Shown: one piece after another, positions 49,334-59,781 of the stretch
Layout of the letters: the number at the start of each line of letters is the position of its first letter
How positions within the stretch are numbered: position 1 is the first letter of the stretch
NCBI RefSeq assembly: GCF_000816495.1
Contig: NZ_JXBK01000001.1
Coordinates: forward strand, 967,895 to 1,031,894
Reading direction: 5' to 3'
DNA: 64,000 bases
DNA from: Acinetobacter harbinensis
GTDB lineage: Bacteria > Pseudomonadota > Gammaproteobacteria > Pseudomonadales > Moraxellaceae
Notes under the pieces: model-generated
Seen by the model: the letters and a program-made list of their open reading frames with translations, nothing else
Told to the model about the DNA's origin: nothing
Databases searched by the model: none
Program-made: the position numbers and the translations under genes

Positions 49334-50350
49334 ATGAATCAAGAAGTTATACGTCAAACACCGCTTTGGGCTGAGAACTGGCCAATTGCTTATTCAGTTA
49401 TTCAAGCAATTGTGATTTTGTTGGTGGTGGTACTGGTTGCTGCATTGATGTCGTTTATTGAACGTCGTCTGTTGGCACTTTGGCAAGATCGTTATGGTCC
49501 AAACCGTGTGGGTCCGGGCGGGATGTTCCAAATTGTCGCCGACATGCTTAAAATCATGTTTAAAGAAGATTGGACACCAAAATTTGCCGATAAACTGACC
49601 TTTCGTTTAGCACCTGCTGTGGCCATGGCCACTGCGGTATTGTCATTTATGGTGATTCCAGTCAGTCCAACGCTGGGCGTGGCTGACATGAGTATTGGCC
49701 TATTGTTCTTTATGGCCATGGCGGGTATTTCAGTCTATGCCGTACTGTTTGGTGGTTGGTCATCGAACAATAAATATGCCTTACTGGGCGGACTTCGTTC
49801 TGCTGCACAGACCATTTCTTATGAAGTGTTTTTGGGGATTTCATTGATGGGTGTGGTGGCAATTGCCGGCTCATTCAATATGCGTGAAATTGTTGAAGCA
49901 CAGCGTGATGTCTGGTTCGTGATACCACAATTTTTAGGCTTCTTGGTCTTTGTTGTGGCCGGTGTTGCGGTAACACATCGTCATCCATTTGACCAACCTG
50001 AAGCTGAACAAGAATTAGCGGAAGGTTATCACGTGGAATATGGCGGCATGAAATGGGGAATGTTCTTCGTTGCCGAATATGTCAACGTGGTGCTTATTTC
50101 AGCATTGATTGTGACTTTATTCTTCGGTGGATGGTTAGCGCCATTCAACCTAGAAATTCCATTTGTTCCACCAGTGTTCTGGTTCATTATTAAAACTGCA
50201 TTCTTTGTAATGATGTTTGTTTTGGCGCGTGGCTCGTTAATGCGTCCACGTTATGACCAAGTAATGAATTTTGGTTGGAAAGTTTGTTTGCCATTGGCGT
50301 TGGTCAACTTGTTAGTGACTGGTGCTGTGATTCTGATGAATCAGGCCTAG
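49334..50350 (+). CDS. nuoH: NADH-quinone oxidoreductase subunit H
   Basis: Eight-helix subunit linking the quinone site to the membrane pump. The 338 residues carry the conserved [19 protein letters not shown] near 46-64, the acidic loop [18 protein letters not shown] near 222-240 and the [19 protein letters not shown]-terminal motif. Confidence 0.97.
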   Translation: MNQEVIRQTPLWAENWPIAYSVIQAIVILLVVVLVAALMSFIERRLLALWQDRYGPNRVGPGGMFQIVADMLKIMFKEDWTPKFADKLTFRLAPAVAMATAVLSFMVIPVSPTLGVADMSIGLLFFMAMAGISVYAVLFGGWSSNNKYALLGGLRSAAQTISYEVFLGISLMGVVAIAGSFNMREIVEAQRDVWFVIPQFLGFLVFVVAGVAVTHRHPFDQPEAEQELAEGYHVEYGGMKWGMFFVAEYVNVVLISALIVTLFFGGWLAPFNLEIPFVPPVFWFIIKTAFFVMMFVLARGSLMRPRYDQVMNFGWKVCLPLALVNLLVTGAVILMNQA

Positions 50351-50368
50351 GACAGCAGGGAGTACAAA

Positions 50369-50911
50369 ATGTATAAAATTCTAGCTGGATTCGGGTCAAT
50401 CGTACGTTCATTGTGGATGGTTTTTAGCCACGTGACACGTAAACGTGACACCATTTTATATCCAGAAGTACCGGGCGAACAAATTGCTCCGCCGCGTTAT
50501 CGTGGTCGTATTGTTTTGACCCGTGACCCCGATGGCGAAGAGCGCTGTGTGGCATGTAACTTGTGCGCAGTGGCTTGTCCGGTGGGTTGTATTTCACTGC
50601 AAAAAGCTGAAAAAGAAGATGGTCGTTGGTATCCGGAGTTTTTCCGTATCAACTTCTCTCGCTGTATTTTCTGCGGCATGTGTGAAGAGGCCTGTCCAAC
50701 CACGGCGATTCAAATGACCCCTGATTTTGAAATGGGTGAATATGTGCGTCAAGACTTGGTCTATGAGAAAGAAAACTTGCTTATCTCAGGACCGGGTAAA
50801 TATCCTGACTATAATTTTTATCGTGTAGCCGGTATGGCCATTACAGGTAAAGACAAAGGTCAAGCACAGCATGAAAGTGCACCTATTGATGTACGGAGCT
50901 TATTACCATGA
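50369..50911 (+). CDS. nuoI: NADH-quinone oxidoreductase subunit I
   Basis: Ferredoxin-like subunit with two 4Fe-4S clusters (N6a, N6b). The 180 residues hold both motifs: [15 protein letters not shown] and [20 protein letters not shown] precedes the ATG. The stop overlaps nuoJ by four bases. Confidence 0.97.
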   Translation: MYKILAGFGSIVRSLWMVFSHVTRKRDTILYPEVPGEQIAPPRYRGRIVLTRDPDGEERCVACNLCAVACPVGCISLQKAEKEDGRWYPEFFRINFSRCIFCGMCEEACPTTAIQMTPDFEMGEYVRQDLVYEKENLLISGPGKYPDYNFYRVAGMAITGKDKGQAQHESAPIDVRSLLP

Positions 50912-51429
50912 TTTGGCCATTTTATTTGATGGCACTCGTGGCCATAGTCTCAACCATTCGCGTGGTGACGAACGCGAACCCTGTACATGCTTTGCTTAGC
51001 CTAATTGTTTCGTTGCTGGCCGTTTCGGGTATGTTCATGATTGTCGGTGCGCCGTTTGCCGGTGCGCTTGAAATTATTGTCTATGCCGGCGCGATCATGG
51101 TGCTGTTCGTGTTTGTGGTGATGATGCTGAATTTAGGTCAGCATACTGTTGATCAAGAACGTAAATGGCTCAGTTCATCAGCATGGGCTTATCCTGCGTT
51201 GATGAGCTTCCTGATGGGTTTGGTGTTGGTGTGGATGCTCGGTTCTGATTACACCACTGCCGGCCCAGTAATGGGAACGACCGTGATTGGTCCTAAAGCC
51301 GTTGGTCAAGCACTCTTTACTCACTATTTACTATTGGTTGAAGTTGCCGCGATGTTGTTACTTGCCGCTTTGGTGGGTGCATTTCATTTGGGTAAACGTG
51401 AGCCAAGTGCAGAGAAGGAAAAAGAATAA
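50908..51429 (+). CDS. nuoJ: NADH-quinone oxidoreductase subunit J
   Basis: Five-helix membrane subunit, 173 residues, with the conserved third helix [23 protein letters not shown] that contains the pi-bulge and tyrosine near the quinone channel. It shares one base with nuoK. Confidence 0.96.
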   Translation: MIWPFYLMALVAIVSTIRVVTNANPVHALLSLIVSLLAVSGMFMIVGAPFAGALEIIVYAGAIMVLFVFVVMMLNLGQHTVDQERKWLSSSAWAYPALMSFLMGLVLVWMLGSDYTTAGPVMGTTVIGPKAVGQALFTHYLLLVEVAAMLLLAALVGAFHLGKREPSAEKEKE

Positions 51430-51737
51430 TGGGCAACATCCCTTTAGAACATGGTTTGATCGTTGCAACCATTCTTTTTGCACTTGGTTTTTACGGTGTA
51501 ATGGTGCGACGCAATCTTTTGTTTATGTTAATGAGCCTTGAAGTCATGATGAATGCTGCAGCACTGGCATTCGTTTTAGCGGGCAGTGCTTGGGTACAAC
51601 CAGATGGGCAAATCATGTTCATCTTGATTTTAACTCTTGCCGCTGCTGAGGCATGTATTGGTTTGGCCATTGTGCTTCAGTTCTATCATCGCTTCCATCA
51701 CTTGGATGTGGATGCGGCTAGTGAGATGCGCGGATGA
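51429..51737 (+). CDS. nuoK: NADH-quinone oxidoreductase subunit K
   Basis: Three-helix, MrpC-like subunit, 102 residues. Membrane glutamates in [14 protein letters not shown] and [11 protein letters not shown], needed for proton transfer, are present. It overlaps nuoJ and nuoL. Confidence 0.96.
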   Translation: MGNIPLEHGLIVATILFALGFYGVMVRRNLLFMLMSLEVMMNAAALAFVLAGSAWVQPDGQIMFILILTLAAAEACIGLAIVLQFYHRFHHLDVDAASEMRG

Positions 51738-53623
51738 GTTATTTATATTTAACAGTATTGTTTCCGCTCATTGGTTTCATCCTTTTAGCGGCGGGGCGTA
51801 ATAAGCTGCCGGAAAATGTTGCTGCAATCATCGGTGTCGGTTCAGTCGGTTTATCGGCTTTATTTGCGCTGATTGCGGGTATGGGCTTTGTGGCCAATGG
51901 TTCGGTGGCTCAAGTTCAGCATTTGTGGACATGGTTTAATGTGGCCGGTCTTGCACCGGGCATGAGTCTACATTTAGATGGTTTATCCTTATTAATGTTG
52001 GGTATGGTGACCGGTGTTGGTTTCCTTATTCATATCTTTGCTGCATGGTATATGCGCGGTGAAGAAGACTTTGCGCGTTTCTTCTCGTATTTCAACCTCT
52101 TTGTGGCCAGCATGTTGTTGTTGGTTCTAGGCGATAACTTGGTGTTATTGTTCTTGGGTTGGGAAGGCGTAGGTCTGTGCTCATATCTGTTAATTGGTTA
52201 TTACTATCAAAATCCAGACAATGGGTTTGCAGCTATTAAAGCATTTACCGTCACGCGTATTGGTGATGTGTTTTTACTAATTGCTTTATTCTTGTTGTAT
52301 CAACAATTTGGCACCTTACATATTGCTACCATCGTTGAAAATGCACCGCAGGTCTTGGCCGGAAATCATTCACTGGCCATCTGGACTTCATTAATGTTGT
52401 TCTTGGGTGCAGCGGGTAAATCTGCACAAATTCCATTACAAACTTGGCTTGCCGATGCAATGGCAGGTCCAACGCCTGTTTCTGCATTGATCCATGCCGC
52501 AACGATGGTCACCGCAGGTGTTTACCTGTGCTGCCGTATGTTCAGCGTGTTTGAAATGACCCCTGAAGTGATGATGTTTATCTCCATCACGGGTGCAGTT
52601 ACCTTGATTGTGGCCGGCTTTGCAGCCTTGGTACAAACGGACATTAAACGTATTTTGGCTTACTCAACCATGAGTCAGCTGGGGTATATGTTTATGGCAG
52701 TTGGTGCAGAAGCCTATCAAGCGGGTTTATTCCACATGCTTGCGCACGCATTCTTTAAGGCATTGTTGTTCTTATCGTCTGGTGCGGTCATTTTGGCTTA
52801 TCATCACGAACAAAATATCTTCAAAATGGGTGGCTTGTTCAAACATAACAAATTCCTATTTGCTTGCTTCGCCATTGGTGGGGGAGCACTCGCTGCAATT
52901 CCATTCTTAACCATTGGTTTCTTCTCTAAAGATGCCATCTTGGGTGCGGTTTGGGCACAAGGTCAAACTGTCGCGCTCTATGGCAGCTTGTACTGGGTCG
53001 GTGTTGCAGGTGCATTCTTAACGTCTATTTATACTTTCCGTTTAATTTGGGTGGTATTTTTTGGCGAAGAAAAAACAGCATATCACGACATCAAAGGGGC
53101 CACGTATTGGTTGCCTTTGGCAGTCTTGGCGGTACTTTCCACGGGTTTAGCGTACTTCTTAAAAGCGCCAGTGGAAGGAATTTTAAATGCTGCACATATT
53201 CCAGCCTTTGTGATTCCTGAAGCGCTTGAAGCCGGTGTACACAGTGCAGAATATACCGCAGTGGGTATTGCATTGGTCGGTTTGGTGATTGGCGTTATTT
53301 TATTTGCCTTTGCTTACAATGCGGTTAAAGGCTTTGCGCAAGGTTCATTTGGCGCCGGTTTGGTGACTATCTGCCGCAACGCCTTTGGTTTTGATGCCTT
53401 GTATAACATCGTATTTGTGAAGCCATATTTATTTATCGCGAAATTATTGGGTCGTGATCCAATTGATAATTTGTGGTTAATGCTTCCTGCCATTGTTAAA
53501 GGTGGTCATAGCTTTACCAGCGCACGTCAAACAGGTTCATTGCGTGAATACGCATCAAGTATGTCACTGGGTGTTGTGGTGTTACTGATGATCTTGGTCG
53601 TGATTCAGGTCGTGGGGAAATAA
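51734..53623 (+). CDS. nuoL: NADH-quinone oxidoreductase subunit L
   Basis: Antiporter-like distal pump subunit, 629 residues and about 16 helices, ending with the long lateral helix. The TM5 [17 protein letters not shown] region and TM7-8 [28 protein letters not shown] with key lysine and histidines are conserved. Confidence 0.96.
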   Translation: MSYLYLTVLFPLIGFILLAAGRNKLPENVAAIIGVGSVGLSALFALIAGMGFVANGSVAQVQHLWTWFNVAGLAPGMSLHLDGLSLLMLGMVTGVGFLIHIFAAWYMRGEEDFARFFSYFNLFVASMLLLVLGDNLVLLFLGWEGVGLCSYLLIGYYYQNPDNGFAAIKAFTVTRIGDVFLLIALFLLYQQFGTLHIATIVENAPQVLAGNHSLAIWTSLMLFLGAAGKSAQIPLQTWLADAMAGPTPVSALIHAATMVTAGVYLCCRMFSVFEMTPEVMMFISITGAVTLIVAGFAALVQTDIKRILAYSTMSQLGYMFMAVGAEAYQAGLFHMLAHAFFKALLFLSSGAVILAYHHEQNIFKMGGLFKHNKFLFACFAIGGGALAAIPFLTIGFFSKDAILGAVWAQGQTVALYGSLYWVGVAGAFLTSIYTFRLIWVVFFGEEKTAYHDIKGATYWLPLAVLAVLSTGLAYFLKAPVEGILNAAHIPAFVIPEALEAGVHSAEYTAVGIALVGLVIGVILFAFAYNAVKGFAQGSFGAGLVTICRNAFGFDALYNIVFVKPYLFIAKLLGRDPIDNLWLMLPAIVKGGHSFTSARQTGSLREYASSMSLGVVVLLMILVVIQVVGK

Positions 53624-53624
53624 G

Positions 53625-55238
53625 ATGGAAATCACAAACAACTGGATTTTACCCGCACTCATCCTCGTACCGTTCATTGCCGGTTTTATTTGCTGGTTGG
53701 TTGATAAATTTGACCAGCATTTACCACGTTATATCGCGTTAATCGGTATGCTGGTAACCTTAGGTTTAACGGTTGCGTTGTGGCAGTCGGGTAGTTTTAC
53801 GTATGAATTAGGCGCCAAAGTTCCAACTTGGTCAGCAGAATTCATGTTGCCTTGGATTCAAACCCTCGGTATTAACATTCACCTTGCGGTGGATGGTTTA
53901 TCTTTACTGATGGTCGGCTTAACGGCATTACTGGGTGTACTTGCAGTCGGTTGTTCATGGGGCGAGATTCAAAAGAACGTGGGTTTCTTCCACCTCAACC
54001 TTTTATGGTCGTTGGGTGGGGTGATCGGGGTATTTCTAGCGATTGATTTGTTCTTGTTCTTCTTCTTCTGGGAGATGATGCTGGTTCCAATCTATTTCTT
54101 GATCGCTCTTTGGGGTCATAAAGGCGCAGATGGTAAATCTCGTGTCTATGCAGCCACTAAATTCTTCATCTATACTCAAGTTGCCGGCTTAATCATGCTG
54201 ATCGGTATCTTAGGATTGGTGGTGTATGGCTACATGATGACCGGTATGATCGGATTTGATTACGGTTACTTATTGGGTGTAGCAAATACACTGGATGCAC
54301 AACTCCCATCAGTGGCTTATGCCTTAATGCTGTGTATGTTTGTCGGTTTTGCAGTGAAACTTCCTGTATTTCCTTTGCATGGCTGGTTACCGGATGCACA
54401 TGCGCAAGCACCCACCGCAGGTTCGGTGGATTTAGCCGGTATCTTAATTAAGACTGCAGCTTACGGTTTACTACGTTTTGTGATTCCATTTTTCCCAGCG
54501 GCATCTGCACAGTTTGCAGACATCGCAATTATTTTGGGTTTAATTGGTATCTTCTACGGCGCGTGGTGTGCTTTCCAGCAAACCGACATGAAACGTCTGC
54601 TTGCCTATACCTCTATTTCGCATATGGGTTTTGTCTTACTGGCGCTTTACGCCGGTAATCTTTTAACCTTCCAAGGCTTAATGATCATGATGTTGGCGCA
54701 CGGTTTATCCTCTGCGGCTTTGTTCATTATGTGTGGTCAAGTGTATGAGCGTTTACATACCCGTGATTTGCGTCAAATGGGCGGTATTCGGGGTCAATTT
54801 AAATACCTGTCTTTCTTCTTAATGTTCTTTGTTGCTGCATTGGTCGGTATTCCGGGTCTAGGTAACTTTATTGGTGAATTCCTGATTTTAATCGGTTCAT
54901 TTGCCAAGTTCCCAACCTTTACTATTTTGGCCGCTATCAGCTTAGTCTTTGCCGGTCTATATGGTTTAATCCTGATCCACAAAGCATTATTTGGTACGCC
55001 AAACGAAGCACAAAAACCGCACTATAACCATCCACTCAAAGACTTAAATGCACGTGAAGTGGTTATTTTACTGGTGTGTGCCTTTGGTCTACTGTGGCTT
55101 GGTATCTATCCACAAAGCTTCCTTGATATTTCCAATTCAAGCATGGCGTGGTTAGCAAATAGCTATATTCCAGTTCAAGAGACAGTTGATGTGCTGCAAC
55201 AAGCCAGTACTCAACTTGAAAATGTGGAGATCCAATAA
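53625..55238 (+). CDS. nuoM: NADH-quinone oxidoreductase subunit M
   Basis: Antiporter-like subunit, 537 residues, 14 helices. FFFFWEMMLVPIYFLIALWG holds the conserved glutamate (about E146), and VKLPVFPLHGWLPDAHAQAPTAGSV the lysine and histidines of the proton path. Confidence 0.97.
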   Translation: MEITNNWILPALILVPFIAGFICWLVDKFDQHLPRYIALIGMLVTLGLTVALWQSGSFTYELGAKVPTWSAEFMLPWIQTLGINIHLAVDGLSLLMVGLTALLGVLAVGCSWGEIQKNVGFFHLNLLWSLGGVIGVFLAIDLFLFFFFWEMMLVPIYFLIALWGHKGADGKSRVYAATKFFIYTQVAGLIMLIGILGLVVYGYMMTGMIGFDYGYLLGVANTLDAQLPSVAYALMLCMFVGFAVKLPVFPLHGWLPDAHAQAPTAGSVDLAGILIKTAAYGLLRFVIPFFPAASAQFADIAIILGLIGIFYGAWCAFQQTDMKRLLAYTSISHMGFVLLALYAGNLLTFQGLMIMMLAHGLSSAALFIMCGQVYERLHTRDLRQMGGIRGQFKYLSFFLMFFVAALVGIPGLGNFIGEFLILIGSFAKFPTFTILAAISLVFAGLYGLILIHKALFGTPNEAQKPHYNHPLKDLNAREVVILLVCAFGLLWLGIYPQSFLDISNSSMAWLANSYIPVQETVDVLQQASTQLENVEIQ

Positions 55239-55241
55239 GCC

Positions 55242-56735
55242 ATGAACTTCACAATGTCATTTTCCGAGCTTATGCCGTTAGCTCCTGTGATGATCGTGGC
55301 TTTAACTGCGATCCTCGTGATGATTTTGATTACCATTAAACGTAATCATAATTTAGTTGCCACTGTATCTGTGGTGGGCTTAAACCTCGCCGCGGCTTAT
55401 ATTTTATATGCCATGTTTGGTGGGGCGTTTGCACCCGCCAACGTGATGGGCATGTTTATGGTTGATCCATTTAGCATGCTCTATCAATTGGTGATTATTG
55501 TTGCAGCACTGGCATGCTGTACCTTGTCACATGCCTATATTGAAACCTACACCGATAACCGTGAAGAGCTGTATATCTTGATGTTGTCTTCGGTGGCCGG
55601 TGCCATGTTAATGGTGTCAAGTTCACACTATGCCTCTTTCTTCATTAGCCTTGAGCTGATGTCGATTCCGATTTATGGTCTGCTTGCGTATACCCATCAG
55701 CGTTCACAATCGTTAGAAGCCGGCGTTAAATATTTGGTTCTTTCCGCAACAGCATCTGCCATGTTGCTGATGGGGATGGCCTATATTTATGCCTATACCG
55801 GTTCATTGTCTTTTTATGACAACGTTCAAGCACTGATGCAAGCCATTCAACAACCGATGGTAATTCTAGGTTTAGGCCTGATTATCTGTGCGGTGGCCTT
55901 TAAATTGTCTTTGGCACCATTTCATAAATGGACTCCAGACGTTTATGCAGGTGCACCGGCTCCGATTGCAACGTTCCTTGCCACAGTGGCAAAAGTTGCC
56001 ACCATTGGTTTGTTCGTTCGTTATTTACTGACCTCTGGCGCAATCTTGATTGATTCGATTGTGACCATTTTGACCATTATTGCGGTACTTTCCATCTTGG
56101 TGGGTAACTTCCTTGCGGTGCGTCAAGTCAACTTAAAACGTATTTTAGGTTACTCCTCTATCGCACACTTTGGTTACTTGTTGATTGGTCTAATCAGCAT
56201 GACTTATGCCAGCTTAGGTAACGTATCGGTCTATGTGATTACTTATGTACTCACCACAATTGGTGCCTTTGGTGTGGTGGCGTTAATGTCGAGTCCCTAT
56301 AACAATACGGATGAAGCGCAAAGTTTGGCGGACTATCGTGGTTTGTTCTGGCGTCGTCCAGTGCTCACTGCGGCGTTAACCGTGATGATGTTATCACTGG
56401 CCGGTATTCCAATGACGGCAGGCTTTATTGGTAAGTTCTTGGTGGTGATGGCTGCGGTAACAACACAGCATTGGTTCTTGGCTGCCATGATTGTGGTGGG
56501 TTCAGGGATTGGTCTGTACTATTACTTGCGTGTCATGGTCGTGATGTATATGACACCACCGGATACCCCACGTATTGATGCCGATAAACATTGGGGTCAA
56601 AAAGTCGGTGGTATTATGGTGTTGGCTGCGGCTCTAGCGGTATTGGTGATCGGGGTTTATCCAGATCCAATTATTAAGCTGGCGCTACAAGCAGAAATTA
56701 TGTCACCACTACATTTCATGCTATCTCAACAGTAA
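55242..56735 (+). CDS. nuoN: NADH-quinone oxidoreductase subunit N
   Basis: Third antiporter-like subunit, 497 residues, 14 helices. FISLELMSIPIYGLLAY and FKLSLAPFHKWTPDVYAGAPAPI are the signature membrane segments. Last gene of the operon; a clear terminator follows 25 bases later. Confidence 0.96.
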   Translation: MNFTMSFSELMPLAPVMIVALTAILVMILITIKRNHNLVATVSVVGLNLAAAYILYAMFGGAFAPANVMGMFMVDPFSMLYQLVIIVAALACCTLSHAYIETYTDNREELYILMLSSVAGAMLMVSSSHYASFFISLELMSIPIYGLLAYTHQRSQSLEAGVKYLVLSATASAMLLMGMAYIYAYTGSLSFYDNVQALMQAIQQPMVILGLGLIICAVAFKLSLAPFHKWTPDVYAGAPAPIATFLATVAKVATIGLFVRYLLTSGAILIDSIVTILTIIAVLSILVGNFLAVRQVNLKRILGYSSIAHFGYLLIGLISMTYASLGNVSVYVITYVLTTIGAFGVVALMSSPYNNTDEAQSLADYRGLFWRRPVLTAALTVMMLSLAGIPMTAGFIGKFLVVMAAVTTQHWFLAAMIVVGSGIGLYYYLRVMVVMYMTPPDTPRIDADKHWGQKVGGIMVLAAALAVLVIGVYPDPIIKLALQAEIMSPLHFMLSQQ

Positions 56736-56760
56736 TGTTCATAAATTAGTACTATTAACA

Positions 56761-56790
56761 AAAAAGCCCCCATAGATTGGGGGCTTTTTT
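56761..56790 (+). terminator. Terminator of the nuo operon
   Basis: AAAAAGCCCCC, 7-base loop, GGGGGCTTTTTT. GC-rich stem with six T. Confidence 0.94.
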
Positions 56791-56855
56791 ACGCCTGAAG
56801 GATAAAAAGCACTTATAATAGTGCAAATTTTTATCTACTTTTTAGGTACTCTCCC

Positions 56856-57491
56856 GTGGCTATTCATGAAATTCGTCATCCACTCATTCAACATAAACTT
56901 GGTTTACTGCGCCGTGCAGACATCAGTACAAAAAACTTTCGTGAACTTGCACAAGAAGTCACCATGCTACTGACCTATGAAGCGACCAAAGACTTACCGA
57001 TGGTCGATCATGAATTAGATGGTTGGAATGGCAAAGTAACGGTACAGCGTATTGCAGGTAAAAAAATTACAGTGGTGCCTATTCTACGTGCCGGTATTGG
57101 CATGTTGGATGGTTTTCTGAATCTTATTCCAAGTGCCAAAGTATCGGTTTTGGGTTTAGAGCGTGATGAAGAAACCCTAGAAGCGCGAACTTATTACAAA
57201 AAATTAGTGCCAGATGTACAAAATCGTATTGCTATGATTATTGATCCAATGTTGGCCACCGGCTCATCATTAGTCGCCGCCATTGATGTGCTTAAAGCCA
57301 GTGGCTGTAAAGATATACGGGTCATGGTTTTGGTGGCTGCGCCTGAAGGCATCAAGCGCGTACAAACGGCTCATCCAGAAGTGACTATTTTTACTGCATC
57401 GATAGATCAAGGTCTCAATGCAAATGGCTATATCGTGCCGGGTTTAGGCGATGCCGGCGATAAAATCTTTGGGTCAGTGCAAAAAGATTAA
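56856..57491 (+). CDS. upp: Uracil phosphoribosyltransferase
   Basis: Salvages uracil to UMP with PRPP. The 211 residues start [19 protein letters not shown] from GTG 56856 (no in-frame ATG fits the family start), and carry the PRPP loop [12 protein letters not shown] near 128-139 and the uracil-binding [11 protein letters not shown] near the end. Weak AGGT ribosome site. Monocistronic between two terminators. Confidence 0.97.
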   Translation: MAIHEIRHPLIQHKLGLLRRADISTKNFRELAQEVTMLLTYEATKDLPMVDHELDGWNGKVTVQRIAGKKITVVPILRAGIGMLDGFLNLIPSAKVSVLGLERDEETLEARTYYKKLVPDVQNRIAMIIDPMLATGSSLVAAIDVLKASGCKDIRVMVLVAAPEGIKRVQTAHPEVTIFTASIDQGLNANGYIVPGLGDAGDKIFGSVQKD

Positions 57492-57510
57492 TCTGTTTGC
57501 TTAAGCATGA

Positions 57511-57538
57511 AAAAAAGAGGCATACCGCCTCTTTTTTT
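57511..57538 (+). terminator. Terminator after upp
   Basis: AAAAAAGAGGC, loop ATACC, GCCTCTTTTTTT. Confidence 0.93.
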
Positions 57539-57579
57539 ATATACTACGACTATAGTATTTATAAAATAGGATCACGTTC

Positions 57580-57873
57580 ATGAAACTAGCATTTCAATTT
57601 GGAAAAATTATTAAATATAATTCAGAGAAAGGGTTTGGTTTTATTTCCTCAGCAGGCGAAGATATTTTTTTTCATATCTCAGATTATCCTGTCACAGAAG
57701 GCGAGCCTCAAGTTGATGATAAAGTAAAATTCGTGATTGTAGAGAATGATGGTAAGCCCAAAGCCAGTCGTATTGAACGCTTAGATCCTAATCCTGCAAA
57801 AACCAAAAAAGCACAAATAAACGCGCATAACAATTCGATTGCTTCAAGCTTGTTATCCGGTTTGCGACGCTGA
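57580..57873 (+). CDS. Cold-shock-domain protein
   Basis: 97 residues. A cold-shock (OB-fold) domain covers about 5-70 with both nucleic-acid motifs intact: EKGFGFISS (RNP1) and DIFFHISD (RNP2). The basic C-terminal 25 residues (KTKKAQINAHNN...) have no recognised domain; many relatives carry a membrane DUF1294 domain there, which is absent here. Likely binds single-stranded RNA or DNA. AGGA site before the ATG. Confidence 0.85.
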   Translation: MKLAFQFGKIIKYNSEKGFGFISSAGEDIFFHISDYPVTEGEPQVDDKVKFVIVENDGKPKASRIERLDPNPAKTKKAQINAHNNSIASSLLSGLRR

Positions 57874-57976
57874 TTGCTTGGTGGGTGTAAGCGCTGTATG
57901 TCTCAGTGTGGACTTTAATGGCCAAGTCGATCAACCTGTCAACCTCAACAGGCGCGAATGAATCTTGAAAAAGTTT

Positions 57977-58005
57977 AAAAATAGAGGCGTAATGCCTCTA
58001 TTTTT
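57977..58005 (+). terminator. Terminator after the cold-shock-domain gene
   Basis: AAAAATAGAGGC, loop GTAAT, GCCTCTATTTTT, a perfect 12-bp stem, about 100 bases after the stop. Confidence 0.9.
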
Positions 58006-58044
58006 ATTAGAATGCAAAGATAATATAAATTAAAAGAGTGAGTT

Positions 58045-58764
58045 ATGTTTGTTGAGGGGAAAATAAAAAGCTATATCACGGATCGTGGTTTTGGCTTTAT
58101 TTCAATTGCCGGTGAAACAAAGGATTTATTCTTTCATATCCGTGATTTACCAAATAAGAACGTTGAACCTAAAATAGGTGAGCAGTTAAAGTTTCAGATT
58201 GTAGAAGACAACGGTAAATTAAAAGCTGAGCATATTATTCGTTTAGATCTAAAACCCGATACGCTTCGATACAGCGATGCACCAGCATCGACGCGCTTAA
58301 GTCGCAATGCTTCACCGCGCTTTAATGAACGCAGCCGTAAAGGACTGGTTTTTACTGTTCTAGGCTGTATCGTGATTGCCATTTTAGCCATGTTGGTCTA
58401 TCAAAAATATCAGCATTATCGGCAGACTCAGCACCTTAAAACCCAGCAATTGATGGAGCAGCAAGCACATATTGTTGATCAGCAACGTAAAGCGTTGGGT
58501 GATTTACCGGATCGCGTATTATCCAAACAGGCTGAGCAGCGTTTGAATCTTCCGGATAGTTCATCTTTTAATAACAACGTTGTTCCGGCTACCCGCAGTA
58601 GCGTAGCGCAAGTAAGTGCACAATTTAAATGTGATGGCAGACAGCATTGTAGTCAAATGGGTTCATATGAAGAAGCTGTATTTTTCTTAAGAAACTGTCC
58701 AAGCACAAAAATGGATGGTGATAATGATGGAATTCCTTGTGAAGACCAGTTTGGTCGACACTAA
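58045..58764 (+). CDS. Cold-shock domain, membrane helix and Excalibur domain protein
   Basis: 239 residues with an unusual layout. Residues 1-68 form a cold-shock domain with RNP1 DRGFGFISI and RNP2 DLFFHIRD. After a basic linker there is one membrane helix (about 108-126), a Gln-rich coiled segment, and a C-terminal Excalibur calcium-binding motif (FKCDGRQHCSQM...DGDNDGIPCED) with four cysteines. The cold-shock domain should be cytoplasmic and the Excalibur part periplasmic. The function is unknown. Confidence 0.85.
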   Translation: MFVEGKIKSYITDRGFGFISIAGETKDLFFHIRDLPNKNVEPKIGEQLKFQIVEDNGKLKAEHIIRLDLKPDTLRYSDAPASTRLSRNASPRFNERSRKGLVFTVLGCIVIAILAMLVYQKYQHYRQTQHLKTQQLMEQQAHIVDQQRKALGDLPDRVLSKQAEQRLNLPDSSSFNNNVVPATRSSVAQVSAQFKCDGRQHCSQMGSYEEAVFFLRNCPSTKMDGDNDGIPCEDQFGRH

Positions 58765-58775
58765 AATATAGTCAT

Positions 58776-58804
58776 AAAAAAGCGCCTTAGAAAGGCGCTT
58801 TTTT
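58776..58804. terminator. Bidirectional terminator between the Excalibur protein and LysR genes
   Basis: AAAAAAGCGCCTT, loop AGA, AAGGCGCTTTTTT: 13-bp stem with runs on both sides, serving convergent genes. Confidence 0.94.
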
Positions 58805-58817
58805 AATGTTCAGCATA

Positions 58818-59696
58818 TTACTGAGAGCAAAATTCAATAAAAGCCTTTAGCCCCGGTCCTTGGTATTTTTGTCGATGTGCCAACATAAATAAAGGTCGGG
58901 TCAGTTGCCAAAATGGCGTTTCAATAATCACCAATTGGCCTTTTTCAAGTAAAGGTGCAATTGCCAGTTTGGAAATACAGGAAATACCAATACCGCCCGC
59001 GACAATTTTTAAAATGGCTTCATTATGACCCAAGGTCAGACGAATATGCGCATCGGGTAAATCTTTTAAAATGGCATGATCAAACACTTCGCGTGTGCCT
59101 GAACCTTCTTCACGTAAAATCCATTCAGCGTGGTCGAAATCTTTGGTTGTTACCACACGATTCAATTGCGCCAGTGGGTGATCGGGCGCACAGCACACGG
59201 CTAACTCATCATCGCGCCAATGAATACACTGCAATTGGGGTAAATGACATGAACCTTCTATTAATGCCAAGTCCAGTTGAAATTGATTAACGGCTTCAAT
59301 CATCTGCCGTGTATTGCCGACTTGTAACTGTAAGCGCGCTTGGGGTTGAATGTGTAAAAAATCGGCCATTAAATCGGGGATTAAATAATCACTAATGGTT
59401 AAGGTTGCACCTAAACGTAAGTCGATGCTTTGTAATTCGCCTTTGGCGGCTTGCTCAAAGGTGTCACAGCGGCCCAAAATTTCTAAAGCTTGTGGCAGTA
59501 GAAAGCGGCCTAAATCATTCAATTGAAGGCGTTTGCCTAAACGGTCAAATAAAGGCGTCCCTAAACCATCTTCTAAGTCTGCTAAAGCCATACTTGCAGC
59601 ACTTTGCGTGAGTTTCACTGCATCGCTGGCTTTGGTTACCGTACCTTCTTGAGCCACTGCTACAAAAACAGCCAACTGGCGTAAAGTCATGCGCAT
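58818..59696 (-). CDS. LysR-family regulator, FinR/YeiE-like
   Basis: 292 residues: N-terminal winged helix (2-62, LRQLAVFVAVAQEGTVTKASDAVKLTQSAAS) and a periplasmic-binding-like effector domain. It lies divergent from fpr with 85 bases between the likely starts. In Pseudomonas the FinR regulator is encoded next to fprA and activates it under superoxide stress; similar length and place suggest the same role, which is inference. Effector not known. Confidence 0.85.
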   Translation of the reverse strand: MRMTLRQLAVFVAVAQEGTVTKASDAVKLTQSAASMALADLEDGLGTPLFDRLGKRLQLNDLGRFLLPQALEILGRCDTFEQAAKGELQSIDLRLGATLTISDYLIPDLMADFLHIQPQARLQLQVGNTRQMIEAVNQFQLDLALIEGSCHLPQLQCIHWRDDELAVCCAPDHPLAQLNRVVTTKDFDHAEWILREEGSGTREVFDHAILKDLPDAHIRLTLGHNEAILKIVAGGIGISCISKLAIAPLLEKGQLVIIETPFWQLTRPLFMLAHRQKYQGPGLKAFIEFCSQ

Positions 59697-59781
59697 GAAT
59701 AAAGCCTTAACATTTAAAAAATATTCATAAATTATGCGGTCATGCTACCATGAGCACAGTCTTTCATGCCACGTTGAAATC

